A stretch of DNA of 64,000 bases from assembly GCA_015039315.1 (NCBI GenBank), contig WIDE01000037.1, positions 156,229 through 220,228 on the forward strand, given 5' to 3'. A program made the position numbers and the translations under genes. The DNA comes from Clavulina sp. PMI_390 (lineage: Eukaryota > Basidiomycota > Agaricomycetes > Cantharellales > Hydnaceae). The number at the start of each line of letters is the position of its first letter. Position 1 is the first letter of the stretch. Below the pieces are notes generated by a model, which did not search any database, was not told the DNA's origin, and saw only the letters and a list, made by a program, of their open reading frames with translations. Shown here one piece after another: positions 48,656-60,534 of the stretch.

Positions 48656-51644
48656 ATGAACGCTTTAACACCCGAAGAATTTGTGAAAAAACACGACGGT
48701 TTTGACTACGTCATCATCGGTGGAGGTACTGCTGGTCTGGTCGTTGCCGCTCGGTGAGTTGAATTCACCTCTCCTCTCTACCAAGCAAATCCATTTGGAG
48801 ATGTCACGCAGCCCAAGCTAATTGGCCGCCGAGTAACTAGCTTGAGCGAGGATCCTGATGTCACAGTGGGTGTTATCGAGGCAGGGTCTTACCACATCAA
48901 CGACCCACTTATTGATATTCCCGGTATGACTTAAGGAGACTATACAGATGCTAATAACCCAGGGCTCATCCGTGCAACCACATCATAGGATATTTTGGCC
49001 GTGCAATCGGCAACCCTGCTTACGACTGGGCGTATGTCCTTCAGATTCAAGTTGTAACGAGGACATGCATCTGACCGAACCGGGTTCGTAGGTACTCTAC
49101 CACCCCTCAAAAGCACGTCAACGACCGCTTGCTCTTCCAGCCACGGTATGTCAACTATTGCGCGGGCCGAATAATCGGTCATACTAAAATATGGGATCTT
49201 CTATGCGCCACTATAGAGGCAAGATGTTGGGAGGCAGCTCCGGTCTCAACTTTATGACCACGGTGAGCCCTTGTCCTCACTCTATATTATAATCTCCTCC
49301 TCGATACTAAAGCGACAATGTTATAGGGAAGGTTCGTGCAATATGTCCCTCATGGCCCCAGATTGCTTCTTTCCATCTCACGCCGCCGACCCTTGGTCTA
49401 TTACTCACAGAGCATCCAAGGAGGAATACGATGCGTTTGAGGCTGTGGGAAATCCGGGCTGGAACTGGGACTCACTTCTGGGATACTTCAAAAAGGTGCG
49501 ATCTCATTATCATATTTTCTGTCAGGTGGTATATGAAACACTGCTCAACATGGATCCATTGCCGTCTCAAGTCTGAGAATGTGCACACTGCAGACAAGGA
49601 CGTCCATTCAGATAGACACAACGCCAATTTCGATCCCAGTGTCCATGGAACCAATGGGCCCGTAAGTGCAGGCTTGCTTGCGGTGTTTTTCGCGTGCTAT
49701 TATGCTAATATAATGCTTCTCTCATATCAGATTCACAAATCTTTTGCTCCTTGGGCAAGTGATCTCAGTATCCCTTTCTTTGATACACTTGAGGAACTTG
49801 GGGTCCAGAGGAACCGAGATGCCGTCAGTATCTGAGCTCAGAGGTGTCAGCTTCATCTAATCACATTAATTATATCGTTGCTCTTTCTGTTCCCAGGCGA
49901 GTGGCCACGCTTCTGGGTCATACACTATCCTGAGTGCTGTGGACCCAGCCACAGCGAAACGGAGCTATGCCGCATCAGTCAGTAGACTGTCGCCCCACCG
50001 TTCGTCAGTACGATCACTCCTCTGACCCAAAACCACGGCTATTTGAACAGGGCTACTACGCACCGAACGTCAACCGACCAAATTTAGTTGTCCTCCCTTC
50101 AGCCCATGTAACCAAGCTCATTCTCACCGGCACGGGCGAGCCATACACAGTCTCCGGCGTCCAGTTCACCGTAGCTGGCAGTGACAAGGCATATGAAGTC
50201 AAAGCTACACGCGAGGTGATTCTGAGTGCTGGTGCGTTCGGGACGCCCCAGCTATTGGAGTTGAGTGGGATCGGCAAGAGGGAAGTACTTGAGAGAGTAG
50301 GAATCGAGGTCAAAATCGATCTCCCAAGCGTAGGAGAAAACCTCCAGGTGAGTCATTACCAAATCCGTAGCTGGGATAATTCGGCCGATGTTGCTTTACG
50401 CGTTTCCCGGCCTCTTCAGGATCATGTTTATGTCTTGTCGACATATGAGATCAGCAATAAACTCACAACACTCGACCTTCTACGCAATCCTGAGCGCCAC
50501 AAAGCCGAGACCCAGCTCTAGTACGTCTCCTTCATATTCCCGTCTCTTCTGACTCGTTCATGGTTGCTGAACCATTCCATTGGGTGCGGACACACACGAT
50601 TCACTTGCCCATTAGCGAGCAAGCAGCGAAAGGCATGTACTCATGCACCCATAGTGCATTTGGTTTCCTTCCCGCGGGCGTCATAGCGTCTCCTTCAGAG
50701 ATTGCTCGCATGAAGAGGGAAATTCACAATGACTCTAATCTGGAGGTCAATGAGAGTCTGAAGAAGCAAAAGGCACTTCTTGAAGCTTGGCTTGATGACC
50801 AGAAGCACCCACAAATCGAGCTCATATCCTATCCTGTGCGTGGTCTTTTTCCTTTTTACAGCTACAAGCGAAAATTGAGAGCCAGTTCTGGCACATTCCT
50901 TTTCGTGTCACAGGGTTTCTTCCCTATTCCGGGAAAAACCCCTCGCCCCGGATCGCACTACCACACAGTCGTCACTATTCTGATGCATGCTATGTCGCGT
51001 GGCTCCGTGCATATCACCTCTGCATCTCCGTTTGATAAGGCCGCTGTTGACTCGAACTACCTCGCGAACAAGGTCGATCGCGACCTACTCGTGCACGGCG
51101 TCCGCTTCGTCAAGAAGCTTCACGACACGGGTCCGTTGAAGAACGTGACAGTGGGTTATGTCGAGCCCGCATGGAGGGTCGACGCGGGAGGTGAAGATGG
51201 CGGTGTTAGCGACGAGGAGCTGGGGGAGTATGTAAAGAATGGGCTGGAACCCATTTGCCATCCAGTACGTTGTGTGTTGAATTACAATAGTCCCTGGTAT
51301 TCTAATTATTTTCTTCCAGGCTGGAACTGCCGCGATGTTCCCCCGCGAGGAAGGTGGTGTGGTGGATCCCAGGCTCAAGGTGTACGGAACCACAAATCTA
51401 CGTGTTATTGATGCTTCCGTCATCCCAATAGTACGTCTCAAAAGTCTGTTTTGACCTCAAATTGCTGTTTGTGGCTAACAAGCTTCGTCATCCCTTCTTA
51501 GCACGTTGCCGCTCACCCTACCGCTACAATCCTTGCCATGGCCGAGAAGGTGTGTCGCTGTCTCTTTGACGTCGACCAAGAGGAACTTCACTCAATCATC
51601 CCTTACAGGCTGCCGACATCTTCAAAGCTGACGCCCGTGCATGA
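48656..51644 (+). CDS. GMC oxidoreductase, copy 4 of 5
   Basis: Starts [23 protein letters not shown] loop [13 protein letters not shown]. Signature 1 [15 protein letters not shown], signature 2 [15 protein letters not shown], catalytic His in ICHPAGTAAMF and [10 protein letters not shown], end DIFKADARA. The 5-nt exon here is GGAAG (49327-49331), still coding Gly plus part of Arg because the following exon begins with A instead of G. Frame intact. It shares the ending KADARA with copy 1 and a 16-bp upstream word, hinting that copies 1 and 4 may be closest relatives. No signal peptide. Confidence 0.88.
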
Positions 51645-52947
51645 GGGATCCGCTACACATGACCTTGCCCGAGATGTGATTGCCGTTCAAGCCTCTTCTT
51701 CGGTCTCTAGGTTTTTCAAATGGAGCCTCTGTAGTATTGTCTTGAATCGATCAGCGTTGTGCAGCTTCTTCTTGTACCTAATTTTGTCGTTAATACCGCA
51801 GGGTCTTGCACGCCTAAATTCAGCTAATCTTAGCCAATCTCTTTATCATCAAGACAAATTCAAAGCGCGACCTGAGCCTGAGCCTCACAGGGGCAGGGAC
51901 CAAAAGCATCCACACAGCGTCTTGCATAGACCTAGCATGTTTTACTGAAATCGCACTCCCTCGAAGGAGAATGGCACCGGATGTTGCACAGATAGGAAAG
52001 CGCCCTCCGGCCGAAGTGGCGTTCAATGTCATGTGATAGAAAGAGAGCATGTCTGGGTCAAAGAGGGTCAACACGAGATCTGGTCCTGGGCCCAACGCTC
52101 CCTCCACAGTGGAGGCCATTGTGGAGGCAGCGGTGGAGGCAATATCGGTAAGAACGATAGCTCCATAAGGACCTAGTGTCGTATTGACAGCCCGAGTGAT
52201 CGCCGTGTGGGGTGCGCAGTCAGAATGATCGGGCATTACTCAGATACCAGGTCAGCACACTCATGCCCGTTGAATTCCAAGGCCAGAGCCAATAATCAAC
52301 ATTATTTTCTGGTCGGATGTTCCGGCGTAATGATGATTCAAGGGCGCGCGAGGAGAACACTTTGAGGAGTTCCTTCCATGATGTATCTCAGCAATGTGGG
52401 ATGGTGCTGAGGAATACGATTAGCAACTTCCGGCGCTTAGATGCAGCCCAACACAAACACAAACCCCCAGCCAAACAGGATCGCTCTGCTCAGCCACCAA
52501 ATGGGCGCCAGCTGGTAGCCCACTAACTGCATCCATTGCATCGGTCCCTGTGAACACGGCCCTGTCGAGTTTGTCGATGAACATTGGATGCTACTATTCA
52601 TCGGGCCACCAGCCCTTGGCCGCGGTCGAACGCCGATGTTTTCTGCGATTCCTGGCACTCCACTCTCAAATTTCCCGCCTACGCCGCTGCATTCACGAAT
52701 TTCTCGTAACGAAATGCTGTAACTTCCTCTCGTAGTGATCCCCGAACCACCACATAGCCAGGCCGCGGCGAGAGTAGCGCCCACTGAGATATGCAAATTA
52801 TGCTACTTCTGCCATCAATGTTAACATCTCCTCGGTGTGGTTAATAGCTATGGGGCTCTAGGTTGCTTCGAAATTGTCATCTGCGAAAACCCTCTCGTTT
52901 CCACCTGTGCTCTGCTGCTCAGTATATCATAAGCCCCCCAGTACATC
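51645..52947. other. intergenic region between GMC copies 4 and 5
   Basis: 1.3 kb, the longest gap in the array. Holds the uncertain minus-strand unit at 51820-52796 described separately; the leader of copy 5 occupies the right end. Confidence 0.5.
51820..52796 (-). CDS. uncertain minus-strand gene or gene fragment inside the GMC array
   Basis: Three open stretches on the - strand look like exons. The first (52796-52440) is a 118-codon frame with IRECSGVGGKFESGVPGIAE, a Cys/Ser/Asn segment and a hydrophobic end (LAPIWWLSRAILFGWG). The second (about 52373-52250) reads WKELLKVFSSRALESSLRRN, then ENNVDYWLWPWNSTGMSVLTW. The third (from about 52190 down) includes TLGPYGAIVLTDIAS and PGPDLVLTLFDPDML. 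Plausible introns exist (GTTTGT..GCTGAG near 52455-52388; GTATCTG from 52247), but the third exon does not join in frame at the obvious acceptor and I could not find a convincing start ATG. It may be a real small membrane or secreted protein gene, or a decaying one. No family recognised. Confidence 0.3.
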
Positions 52948-55929
52948 ATGATCACAACGAAACCGGAAGAGTTTGTGACTAAGTACGAAGGTTTTGACTA
53001 CGTTGTTATCGGCGGCGGGACCGCTGGTCTTGTTGTTGCTGCTCGGTAAATGAATTTTAGCCGTCCTCCACGAAACTACCGCCGTTGAGAACTCCGTATA
53101 ACCCCATCCGACATGTCCCAACCCGCATAGCTTGAGTGAAGATCCTAATGTCACTGTGGGTGTCTTGGAAGCAGGATCCTACCACGTCAATGACCCACTT
53201 ATTGATGTTCCTGGTATGATCGCACGCTATGAATCATCGATTGATTGTACATCGCTCACGGAATTGAACGCATCCTAGGATATCGTGGTCGTGCCTTAGG
53301 CAATGACAACTATGACTGGGCGTACGTTGTCAGAAGCTTGCGGAATAAAGAGAGCTAATAGAACTTGCGATCGTAGATATCTCACCGTCCCTCAACGGCA
53401 TCTCAACAATCGCGTGCTCGCCCTCCCGCGGTATGCGAGCATCCGTCAGCTAATTCCTTGATTTCACTTACTCACCATACTTTCTCCGATCCTTCTCATT
53501 AGAGGAAAGATGCTAGGAGGCACCTCTGCTCTCAACTTCATGTCGATGGTGAGTTGTAACATCTGCATAACCCCACAGACCTTACAGCATTTAACTCGGC
53601 ACATTGCAGGGCAGGTACGCATTATCCATCCCCGATGTTCAAAATAGTCCTTCTGATCTAATTGCTTTGGATTCCCGACGGTCACTCTTAGGACATCCAA
53701 AGAGGAATACGACGCGTTTGAGTCTGTGGGGAATCCGGGCTGGAATTGGGAATCGCTCCTTGAATACTTCAAAAAGGTGCGGCCGTAATCCTCTTTTCTT
53801 CGTTGCGGCTGGTGTTTTCTCATACTGTCCAAAATCCACTCCCTTGCCTATTTCAAGTCTGAAACTGTTCATCCCGCGGACAAGGACGTGCATTCAGAAA
53901 GACACAATGCCGTATTCGACCCCAGTGTGCATGGAACCAACGGACCGGTGAGCAAAAGTGCTGTCCGTACTGTTTTATGCTAACTCAATAACGCTCTCGC
54001 ACTAGATCCACAAATCATTTGGCGGGTGGGTGAGTGATATTAGGGTTCCTTTCTTCGATGCGCTCGAGGAGTTTGGAGTCCACAGAAACCCTGATGCTGT
54101 AAGTAAGCCAAATTAACGAGTGAAATATGTTCACTACCACGCGGGTATATTGACAACACCACTTGATATTTACAGGCGAGTGGGTTTGTTCCTGGATCCT
54201 ATCCCACCCTGAGTGCTGTCGATCCAGCCACCGCCAAGCGCAGCTCTACTGCATCAGTGAGCAAGCACTTCTAATAGCCGTTAACTTCGTTTTGAACAAC
54301 TGCTTCCATTCCCTGACAGGGTTATTACGCACCGAACGCCAGCCGTCCCAACCTGGTCGTTCTCACATCCTCCAACGCTACGAAGATGATCCTTACTGGT
54401 ACAGGCGAGCCCTACACAATATCCGGTGTCGAGTTCTCCATATCTAGGAGCAACCAGGTGTATGAAGTTAAAGTAAAGCGTGAGGTCATACTGAGCGCCG
54501 GCGCATTTGGGACGCCTCAGCTATTGGAGCTGAGTGGTTTCGGAAGGAAGACTGTACTTGATAAGGTAGGGATCGAGGTGAAGGTCGAGCTCCCGGGTGT
54601 CGGAGAGAATCTCCAGGTATGTCATCAGTGAGCATTCTTACAAGCGAATGATTATGGCGATGGTATACACACCCCAGCACTTATTTGGACTACCACCCAT
54701 CTAGGACCACCTTCTTATCCCTTCTTTGTACGAAATCAGCGACAAGATCGCGACTCTTGACGTCCTTCGTGATGTTAGCCGCCGGGACGCCGAGATCAGG
54801 TTATAGTAAGTCCCTCTAACCTTCTACATATTCCTCCTCGTTTTCGGCCCTGCATAGCTTTCTGTGCGTGTCTGACCCCTTTATCTAACCCCATTCACAG
54901 TGAGGAAGCAGCTAAGGGGATCTACTCATGCAACCACGGGGCACTCGCTTTTCTACCTGCCTCCAAGGCAGTGCCTCCCTCGGAGATTGATCGCATGAAG
55001 AAGGAGATTCACGACACCTCTGGACTGGACATGAACGGGAGTCAAATAAGGCAAAAAGCCCTCCTTGAAGCTTGGCTTGATGATGAGAGGCACCCTCAGA
55101 TCGAGATGATCTCTTCTCCGGTGCGGAACTCGTTTTGTTACATGGCCACGATTTCGTCTGAAAGCCTTTTGTTCTTTGTGCTTCACAGGGTTTCTTTCCC
55201 TGGCCAGGGAAGACTCCTCGCCCGGGCGCACACTATCACACGATTTTTGTTGGACTATTGCACCCCGTATCCCGAGGCTCCGTCCACATTGGTTCCACCT
55301 CCCCTTTAGACAAGCCGGTTGTTGATCCCAACTACTTCTCGAGCAACTTTGACCGTGATTTACTTGTGCACGCCCTGCGCTTTGTCAAGAAGCTCCAAGA
55401 CACGGAGCCTCTGAAGAGCTTGATGGTGAGTTATGTGGAACCTGCATGGAAGGGCGAGGATGCAAGCGAGGATGCTGGTGTGAGCGATGACGAATTGAGG
55501 GAGTATATCAAGAATGGCGTCGAGACCATCAATCATCCAGTACGTTTTGTGTCTACTGCGCCTCTCCGGTATCATCGCATGTTGATCATGTGTACTAGAT
55601 CGGAACCGCTGCTATGTTCCCTCGGGAAGAAGGCGGTGTGGTAGATGCCAAGCTCAAGGTATATGGTACTACAAACTTGCGCGTTATCGACGCTTCAGTT
55701 ATCCCCTTTGTGCGTCGCGCCGTTTAGTCGAGCTAGCTCTTCTCCGACCTATTGCTCACAATTCGCCCTTGTCCGCCGTCTTACTAACTTAGCACATTGC
55801 TGCTCACCCCGTGGCGACGATCATTGCCATGGCTGAGAAGGTGTGCCGCCTCTCTCACGTCTATGGGTGCTAATGCTCACTCATTACTTTTAGGCTGCAG
55901 ATATTTTCAAAGCTGATGCCCGCAGATAG
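52948..55929 (+). CDS. GMC oxidoreductase, copy 5 of 5 (divergent copy)
   Basis: Starts MITTKPEEFVTKYEGFDYVV, FAD loop [13 protein letters not shown]. Signature 1 is GKMLGGTSALNFMSM (Thr for the usual Ser). Signature 2 reads [15 protein letters not shown], and the catalytic segment INHPIGTAAMF has Ile where the four sisters have Ala. The second His is in HIAAHPVATI; the end is DIFKADARR. Other departures: ALGNDNYDW, RVLALPRGKM, and FVPGSYPTLSA (where sisters have (L/H)A(S/T)GS(Y/C)T(I/V)(L/M)SA). The 5-nt exon GGCAG is at 53610-53614. The frame is intact and both catalytic histidines are kept, so it is probably active but with altered pocket residues; its sequence has drifted furthest from the others. 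Confidence 0.87.
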
Positions 55930-56192
55930 ATGAAGCCCTTTCACAGAAGCTCCTGGTCATTGGGCCTTCCTTCTTGGTCTTCAAAATCTTGGAGATGTAT
56001 GTCTACAAAGCTCTAACAAAGCAAATCGGTTCTGCATTCGTGTGCGCTCGAATTGGGATTACAAATATATCAGGCCATCGGGCCAACCGATGATTGAACA
56101 TGCTCATTTGTTGCTACGATCAAACTTCTGATAAAATTTTGCAAGCACTCCTCAGCATAGATGCCTCAAGATAACTCAATCTCCAACTGGGA

Positions 56193-57563
56193 CTATACTG
56201 ATTTGCGTCCGGCCTTGCGTGAACTTTGAGGTTTGCTAGAGCTCATGGTGCTTAGCTCCACACCAGCACTCCAAGTTCGCCGCAGGATGAACCCATCAGG
56301 ATTGATAGGAAGCGTAGCCATCTCATCGCTAGGCGAGTTTCCTGCCCCTTCAAATTGTTCCGGTTCTTGCTGCTCGTAGTAATTGATGGAAAGGTCATCG
56401 CTGTTGATAAAGGTTGAAGATGCTCCTACTCCCTCTATTTCTATCTGAGCTGAAGTCGTGGTTCCGTTAGCAGGTATCCCTTGTCCCATTCTCGCATCTC
56501 CAATGCGATTCTCGTGGGGATGCTTCTTGATGGACTCAGCCACAGTAGTTGTTTCTTCCCGGGGACGCATGGGGTTGATCGTGTTTGATGAGCCTGGCTC
56601 CGCAGATTGCCTTCCTTCTGCTGTCTTCAAGTGTGTTTGTGGCAGCCCCTCATCGTCCTCTTCCTCGGCGCTGGTGGCAATGAGCTCAGTCCCTTTGGCG
56701 GATCGTTTCGCTAGCCTAGCTTTCTTTCTGGCAGCGTTTCGCTTGGCATTACGCTGGGCCTTGAACTTCAGCTCAACGGCACTAGAAACTCCCTCTCCAG
56801 AATTCTCGGAAGCGACATGAGCTGAAGCTCGATAATCAACAGACGCAAGAGTATCGCTATCGGAGAGAGGTCCATTAATAGCTTCAGTGTTTACACTCCC
56901 TTCGTTATCGAATGGCAATGTCGATAGCATCTCCCAGAAGCAGTAATACACGATGAGGCCAGGGGTTTCGTCGATTTCTGACGTAGTGTCAGGCGTTTCA
57001 TCCGGTGGTTGCTCGTGTGGCTGGAAAATGAGATCAATGAAAACCGGAAAATGAATCACGGAGATTGGTCCGCACTCTGAGATAACAAATAGCTGCTTGT
57101 GAGTGTGAAGATGTGTCTAGCTGAGTAACAAGGACGCACCAGCAAGGACCGGCATGCGAGATAGGATGCTATGGTTGAGTTCACTGGTTTGGAGAAGCAG
57201 GGGTCCAGCCGGAGCTGCAAGGGGATCCTGACGAATTTCAAGAGTCACATAGATGCTGTCTGGGCCTAGTGATTCCGCCGAAAGTCGAATGGCATCCTCG
57301 CACGAAATGGAATGTGGCGTAGCAGCCTCGGTCATTGCTTGCATCGCTTGAGTGTGGGTGTTGTATTGGACCTGGTGATCATCCCAGGCATCTACCTCAG
57401 ATTCGGACTCTATCAAGAGAGTAGTCACGAGTGTTCTTTTGTAGTCGTCGGATTCGTCGAGGTGGACTTGCAGGTGGTTATTGAACGACCAAGTTGGATA
57501 CTCCACATATGTATAATGGAAATTGTCGAAATCATATGGGGAAACATCAAATTCGGCGTGCAT
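56193..57563 (-). CDS. uncharacterised protein with basic nuclear-localisation-like segment
   Basis: Two exons (57563-57140 and 57076-56193) join in phase 1 across a 63-nt intron (GTGCGT...TTATCTCAG) to 435 residues. The N-terminal 220 residues look folded (MHAEFDVSPYDFDNFHYTYV, then LQVHLDESDDYKRTLVTTLL, ILSRMPVLAECGPISVIHFP, IDLIFQPHEQPPDETPD). After IVYYCFWEMLSTLPF it turns low-complexity and charged, with a strongly basic KFKAQRNAKRNAARKKARLA stretch that could be a nuclear localisation signal, then acidic and Ser-rich sequence. I do not recognise the family. It converges with GMC copy 5, and its start lies 237 bp from the stop of the first DUF4139 gene, which is read in the same direction. 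Confidence 0.72.
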
Positions 57564-57797
57564 TTGAGCGTTGGGTGTGGTGGAACCACAAGGCGTCGAG
57601 GACTGTGGCGGGGAGAACGATGATAGCAGTTGTTGAATGTTTACTCCGTGCTGGTAAAGTTTCTACGCCCAATATCTGAGGCCATACGGCGCATTACAAC
57701 AACTGTCCATCAAATCAAGGGGGACGGCAGACAGGCGGTAGCGATCAGATTATCCACTGTAAATATACATATACGTACTGGCTCGTGAGCTAGCTAC

Positions 57798-59939
57798 TTA
57801 GTGGGAATCAACAAAGCGGACATCAGCAGGGCAAGTCACCTCGAAGGCGAGGTTCAAGTCCACCGAGTCCTTCAAGTCGCTAATAATCCATTCAATTGCA
57901 CCATCACCACGTGCTCCTCCACTCCCGCCATCCACTTCTTCTTTCTGCACCCAGCGCGCAGTAACATTCTTCGAAATCTGATCCACCAGCACCTTGTCCT
58001 TGCCGCTGCTGGCCATCACAGCCTTTAGACTTCTTGCGCTCCCGGTCGAGGCTGCTGTGGGACCCAATTCATCTGCTGGGATGCCAGCCACAGGGCCAAT
58101 TGCGCCTTCGTTGGGTTGCGATATCGTGACCTTGATCCTCGAGTCCTCGCTCACAGGAATGCGGTCTTGGACGACCAACTTGCTGATCGCCGTGTTTGCG
58201 CGGGCGTTCTTGATCGTGATGCGCTGCTTAAAGGACGTCACGTTCATCTTGGGGTTGTTGTTTCCGATGAACGAGCTGAAGCCGGTCCCGCCCGTGGTAG
58301 TAGAGACTTTGCTCTGAGGATGGAATGTGATGCGGACCGAAGGATCGACGCCGAGCGAGCAAGTGAAGGATTCAGACGGCGAGACATTAGGGACTGTAGA
58401 TTTTGCCACAAAGTTGCCGTCGAGGAACACCGAGCTTGGGCCTAATAGTCCAACGTAGGATGAGGTTAGAATTCTGGATAGTAAGAGCGAAATAGAGAAA
58501 GACGGACCTGCGATGAACTGGTATGAGCTTTGGTTTTTGATGCGACATTGGAGGAAGGCTGAGGGAAGGTTCCTTGGCACTGCGACCCATTCGAGCTCGG
58601 CACTCAAGTCGATATTCGCAATAGACACCTTGTGGCTGGACCCATCACTCGGAATGTTCGAGAATCCATCTACAGCAAAAGTGGAGCTAATAGCACCCTC
58701 GTTGACGTGGACATCGGGACCAGCATCAAAGCTGACAGGAGGAGGAGGAGGAGGCACTGGTGTCATAGGAGCGGATAAGGTGGCAACACTTCCCATTAAA
58801 TCCATCAGATTAGAACCTCGATCCGGGGCAGCCCTCCTCGCAAGGGGGGCAGCTGCCCTTGCAGGGGGAGGGGGAGGAATAGGCCTAGCCGCGGGAAACC
58901 ATTGCGATGGTTCGGGAGCTTTCCAAGCACTAATACGCCATGGCTGAACTTTGGGAACCTCAGTTCCGAGCAGTGGGGATGCAGTTGACAGTGTCAGAGG
59001 CACGCCTTTCCAGTCCTCGCCTGTTGACTGCGTGATACTCGCGCGGTACTGAAGTTTGACGGTGGGGCCCGCTACCTCGGTCGACTTGCTAGACTTGGAA
59101 GTGCCGGCGACATCAGCGCGGACGTCGTACAAGCTAGACCATGATGCACGGTTAACGACTAGTCGGAACAGAACATAGCCGAGCATATTAGATCGAGAGA
59201 AGGGAGATGAGATAGGCAAATCACCTACCATAAGATAAAACGAGCTCAACAGGGCCACCTTCTTCTGCAAGAAGAACGACGGTGACTCCAGACCGAAGGG
59301 CGTACGGAATATCCTCAACCTTCTTGAAACCCATGAGAGTAATCTGATGTCCAAGTCCTCGGATATCTTTCTCGAGTTGCCTCTTCTCCTTCCATAACTC
59401 CTTTTGCTTTTCATGTCTCATGCCCATGAACGATATAAGGCTTTCGGAAGTCGCATGCTCAACTCTACCATCGCGTAGGCTATCAGAGTACCCGTTCAAG
59501 AGTGCCTCGTCGCGTTCCAGGGTCTCGAGGTACATTTCCTTCTCACTCTTCTCTTCACGGAGGGCCTCTACTTCTGGTGTGTCTGGCATGGTGGGAGTAG
59601 GCGTGTAGGTGGTTGGAGCAGTGTATACGACATCAAAGACGGTAAGAGCTTGAGAATAGCTGGTAGTCTCGGCCTCGACACGAATCGAGTCGCTTTCAAG
59701 TACAGAGGGGAGATATTTGACCACAATATCATTTTGGCCCGACTGGAGAAGGTGCAAGCAGATTGGTTGGGTCAGATCGAATACTCAGGCACAACATGAG
59801 CTTGATAGAAGAGCCTGAGCTTCACCTTGACTTCGACAGGGAATCGGCGCTGCATAATGGCACGATTTGATTGATAAACCGTCACGCCCACAATAGGGTG
59901 GTCTCTGGCGTCGACTTCAACCTTATTATCTGCCGTCAT
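57798..59939 (-). CDS. DUF4140/DUF4139 protein, copy A of a tandem triplet
   Basis: A conserved family with an N-terminal DUF4140 and a C-terminal DUF4139 domain; its role is unknown (bacterial relatives carry the name mucoidy inhibitor A). Four exons (59939-59826, 59742-59229, 59158-58508, 58441-57798) join exactly in frame to 640 residues. Exon 1: MTADNKVEVDARDHPIVGVT, VYQSNRAIMQRRFPVEVK. Exon 2: SGQNDIVVKYLPSVLESDSI, a coiled-coil region (VEALREEKSEKEMYLETLER) and VTVVLLAEEGGPVELVLSY. Exon 3: VVNRASWSSLYDVRA, ITQSTGEDWKGVPLTLSTAS (DUF4139 core) and a Pro/Ala-rich loop with PPPPPAR and PVPPPPPPVSF. Exon 4: a beta-rich end closing VTCPADVRFVDSH. No signal peptide or membrane helix. Confidence 0.88.
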
Positions 59940-60534
59940 TTAGGTGGTGTTCTGGGATAAGTGGCCTGGATGGAGGTGGGTTGGGTTTGGAGGGGATCAA
60001 ATCGCCCCAGAGATGGACAAGGTTATATACTGTAAAGCTGCGTAATCTTGGCAGACCAAGGCAGTGTCAGTCGAGCGCAACCAGTATTAGTCTTGTGTAT
60101 TTGCAATGCGCCAAGGTATTGCCATTCAGTGCGGTGTGGCGTGAATCCACAGAATATCGTCCATGGCAGTGACACTGAGTAGGAAAATGCCCGAGTTTCA
60201 CTGCGGAAACGGCTGGTGAGCAGTTGTTCGGTTCTGCTCTGTTTGGTTTCAGTTGTTGTGGTCTCGTTCTCACGTTGAGGTCAGAATAAATCTACTTGTT
60301 TTGCGAGGCTGCGAACATGGTGGAGGTGAGAACATTTATTTTTTTGGCAAGCCAAGATGCATGGCTCCAGCTCAGAGTGGATGAGTCGGAATGAAAAGTC
60401 GTCATTGACTTCTGGCTAGTGTTTCATCTCGGATTGAGCTCCCTGTGAGGAGCCTTGCTCAAATTACTTGCTGTACACGACTATATCTACACAATGATGT
60501 CGGTATGTTAGGGCTCGTCTGAAATGACCGTTGA
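59940..60534. other. duplicated promoter/terminator spacer between DUF4139 copies A and B
   Basis: 595 bp holding the promoter of copy A (right-to-left) and the 3' end of copy B. It is clearly homologous to the next spacer (62672-63230): both share aagctgcgtaatcttggcag and gaccaaggcagtgtcag (about 60035-60070), and both have matching sequence up to the stop codon of the next copy. Confidence 0.8.
60023..60029 (-). promoter_or_regulatory. TATA box of DUF4139 copy A
   Basis: TATATAA on the - strand, 84 bp before the ATG at 59939; the equivalent box stands 81 bp before copy B. Confidence 0.65.

Noticed and set aside
58459..58945. Open + strand frames across the DUF4139 genes (also 60614-60904 and 63310-63600)
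   Set aside because: They are repeated at the same place in each copy and are antisense shadows of well-supported exons.
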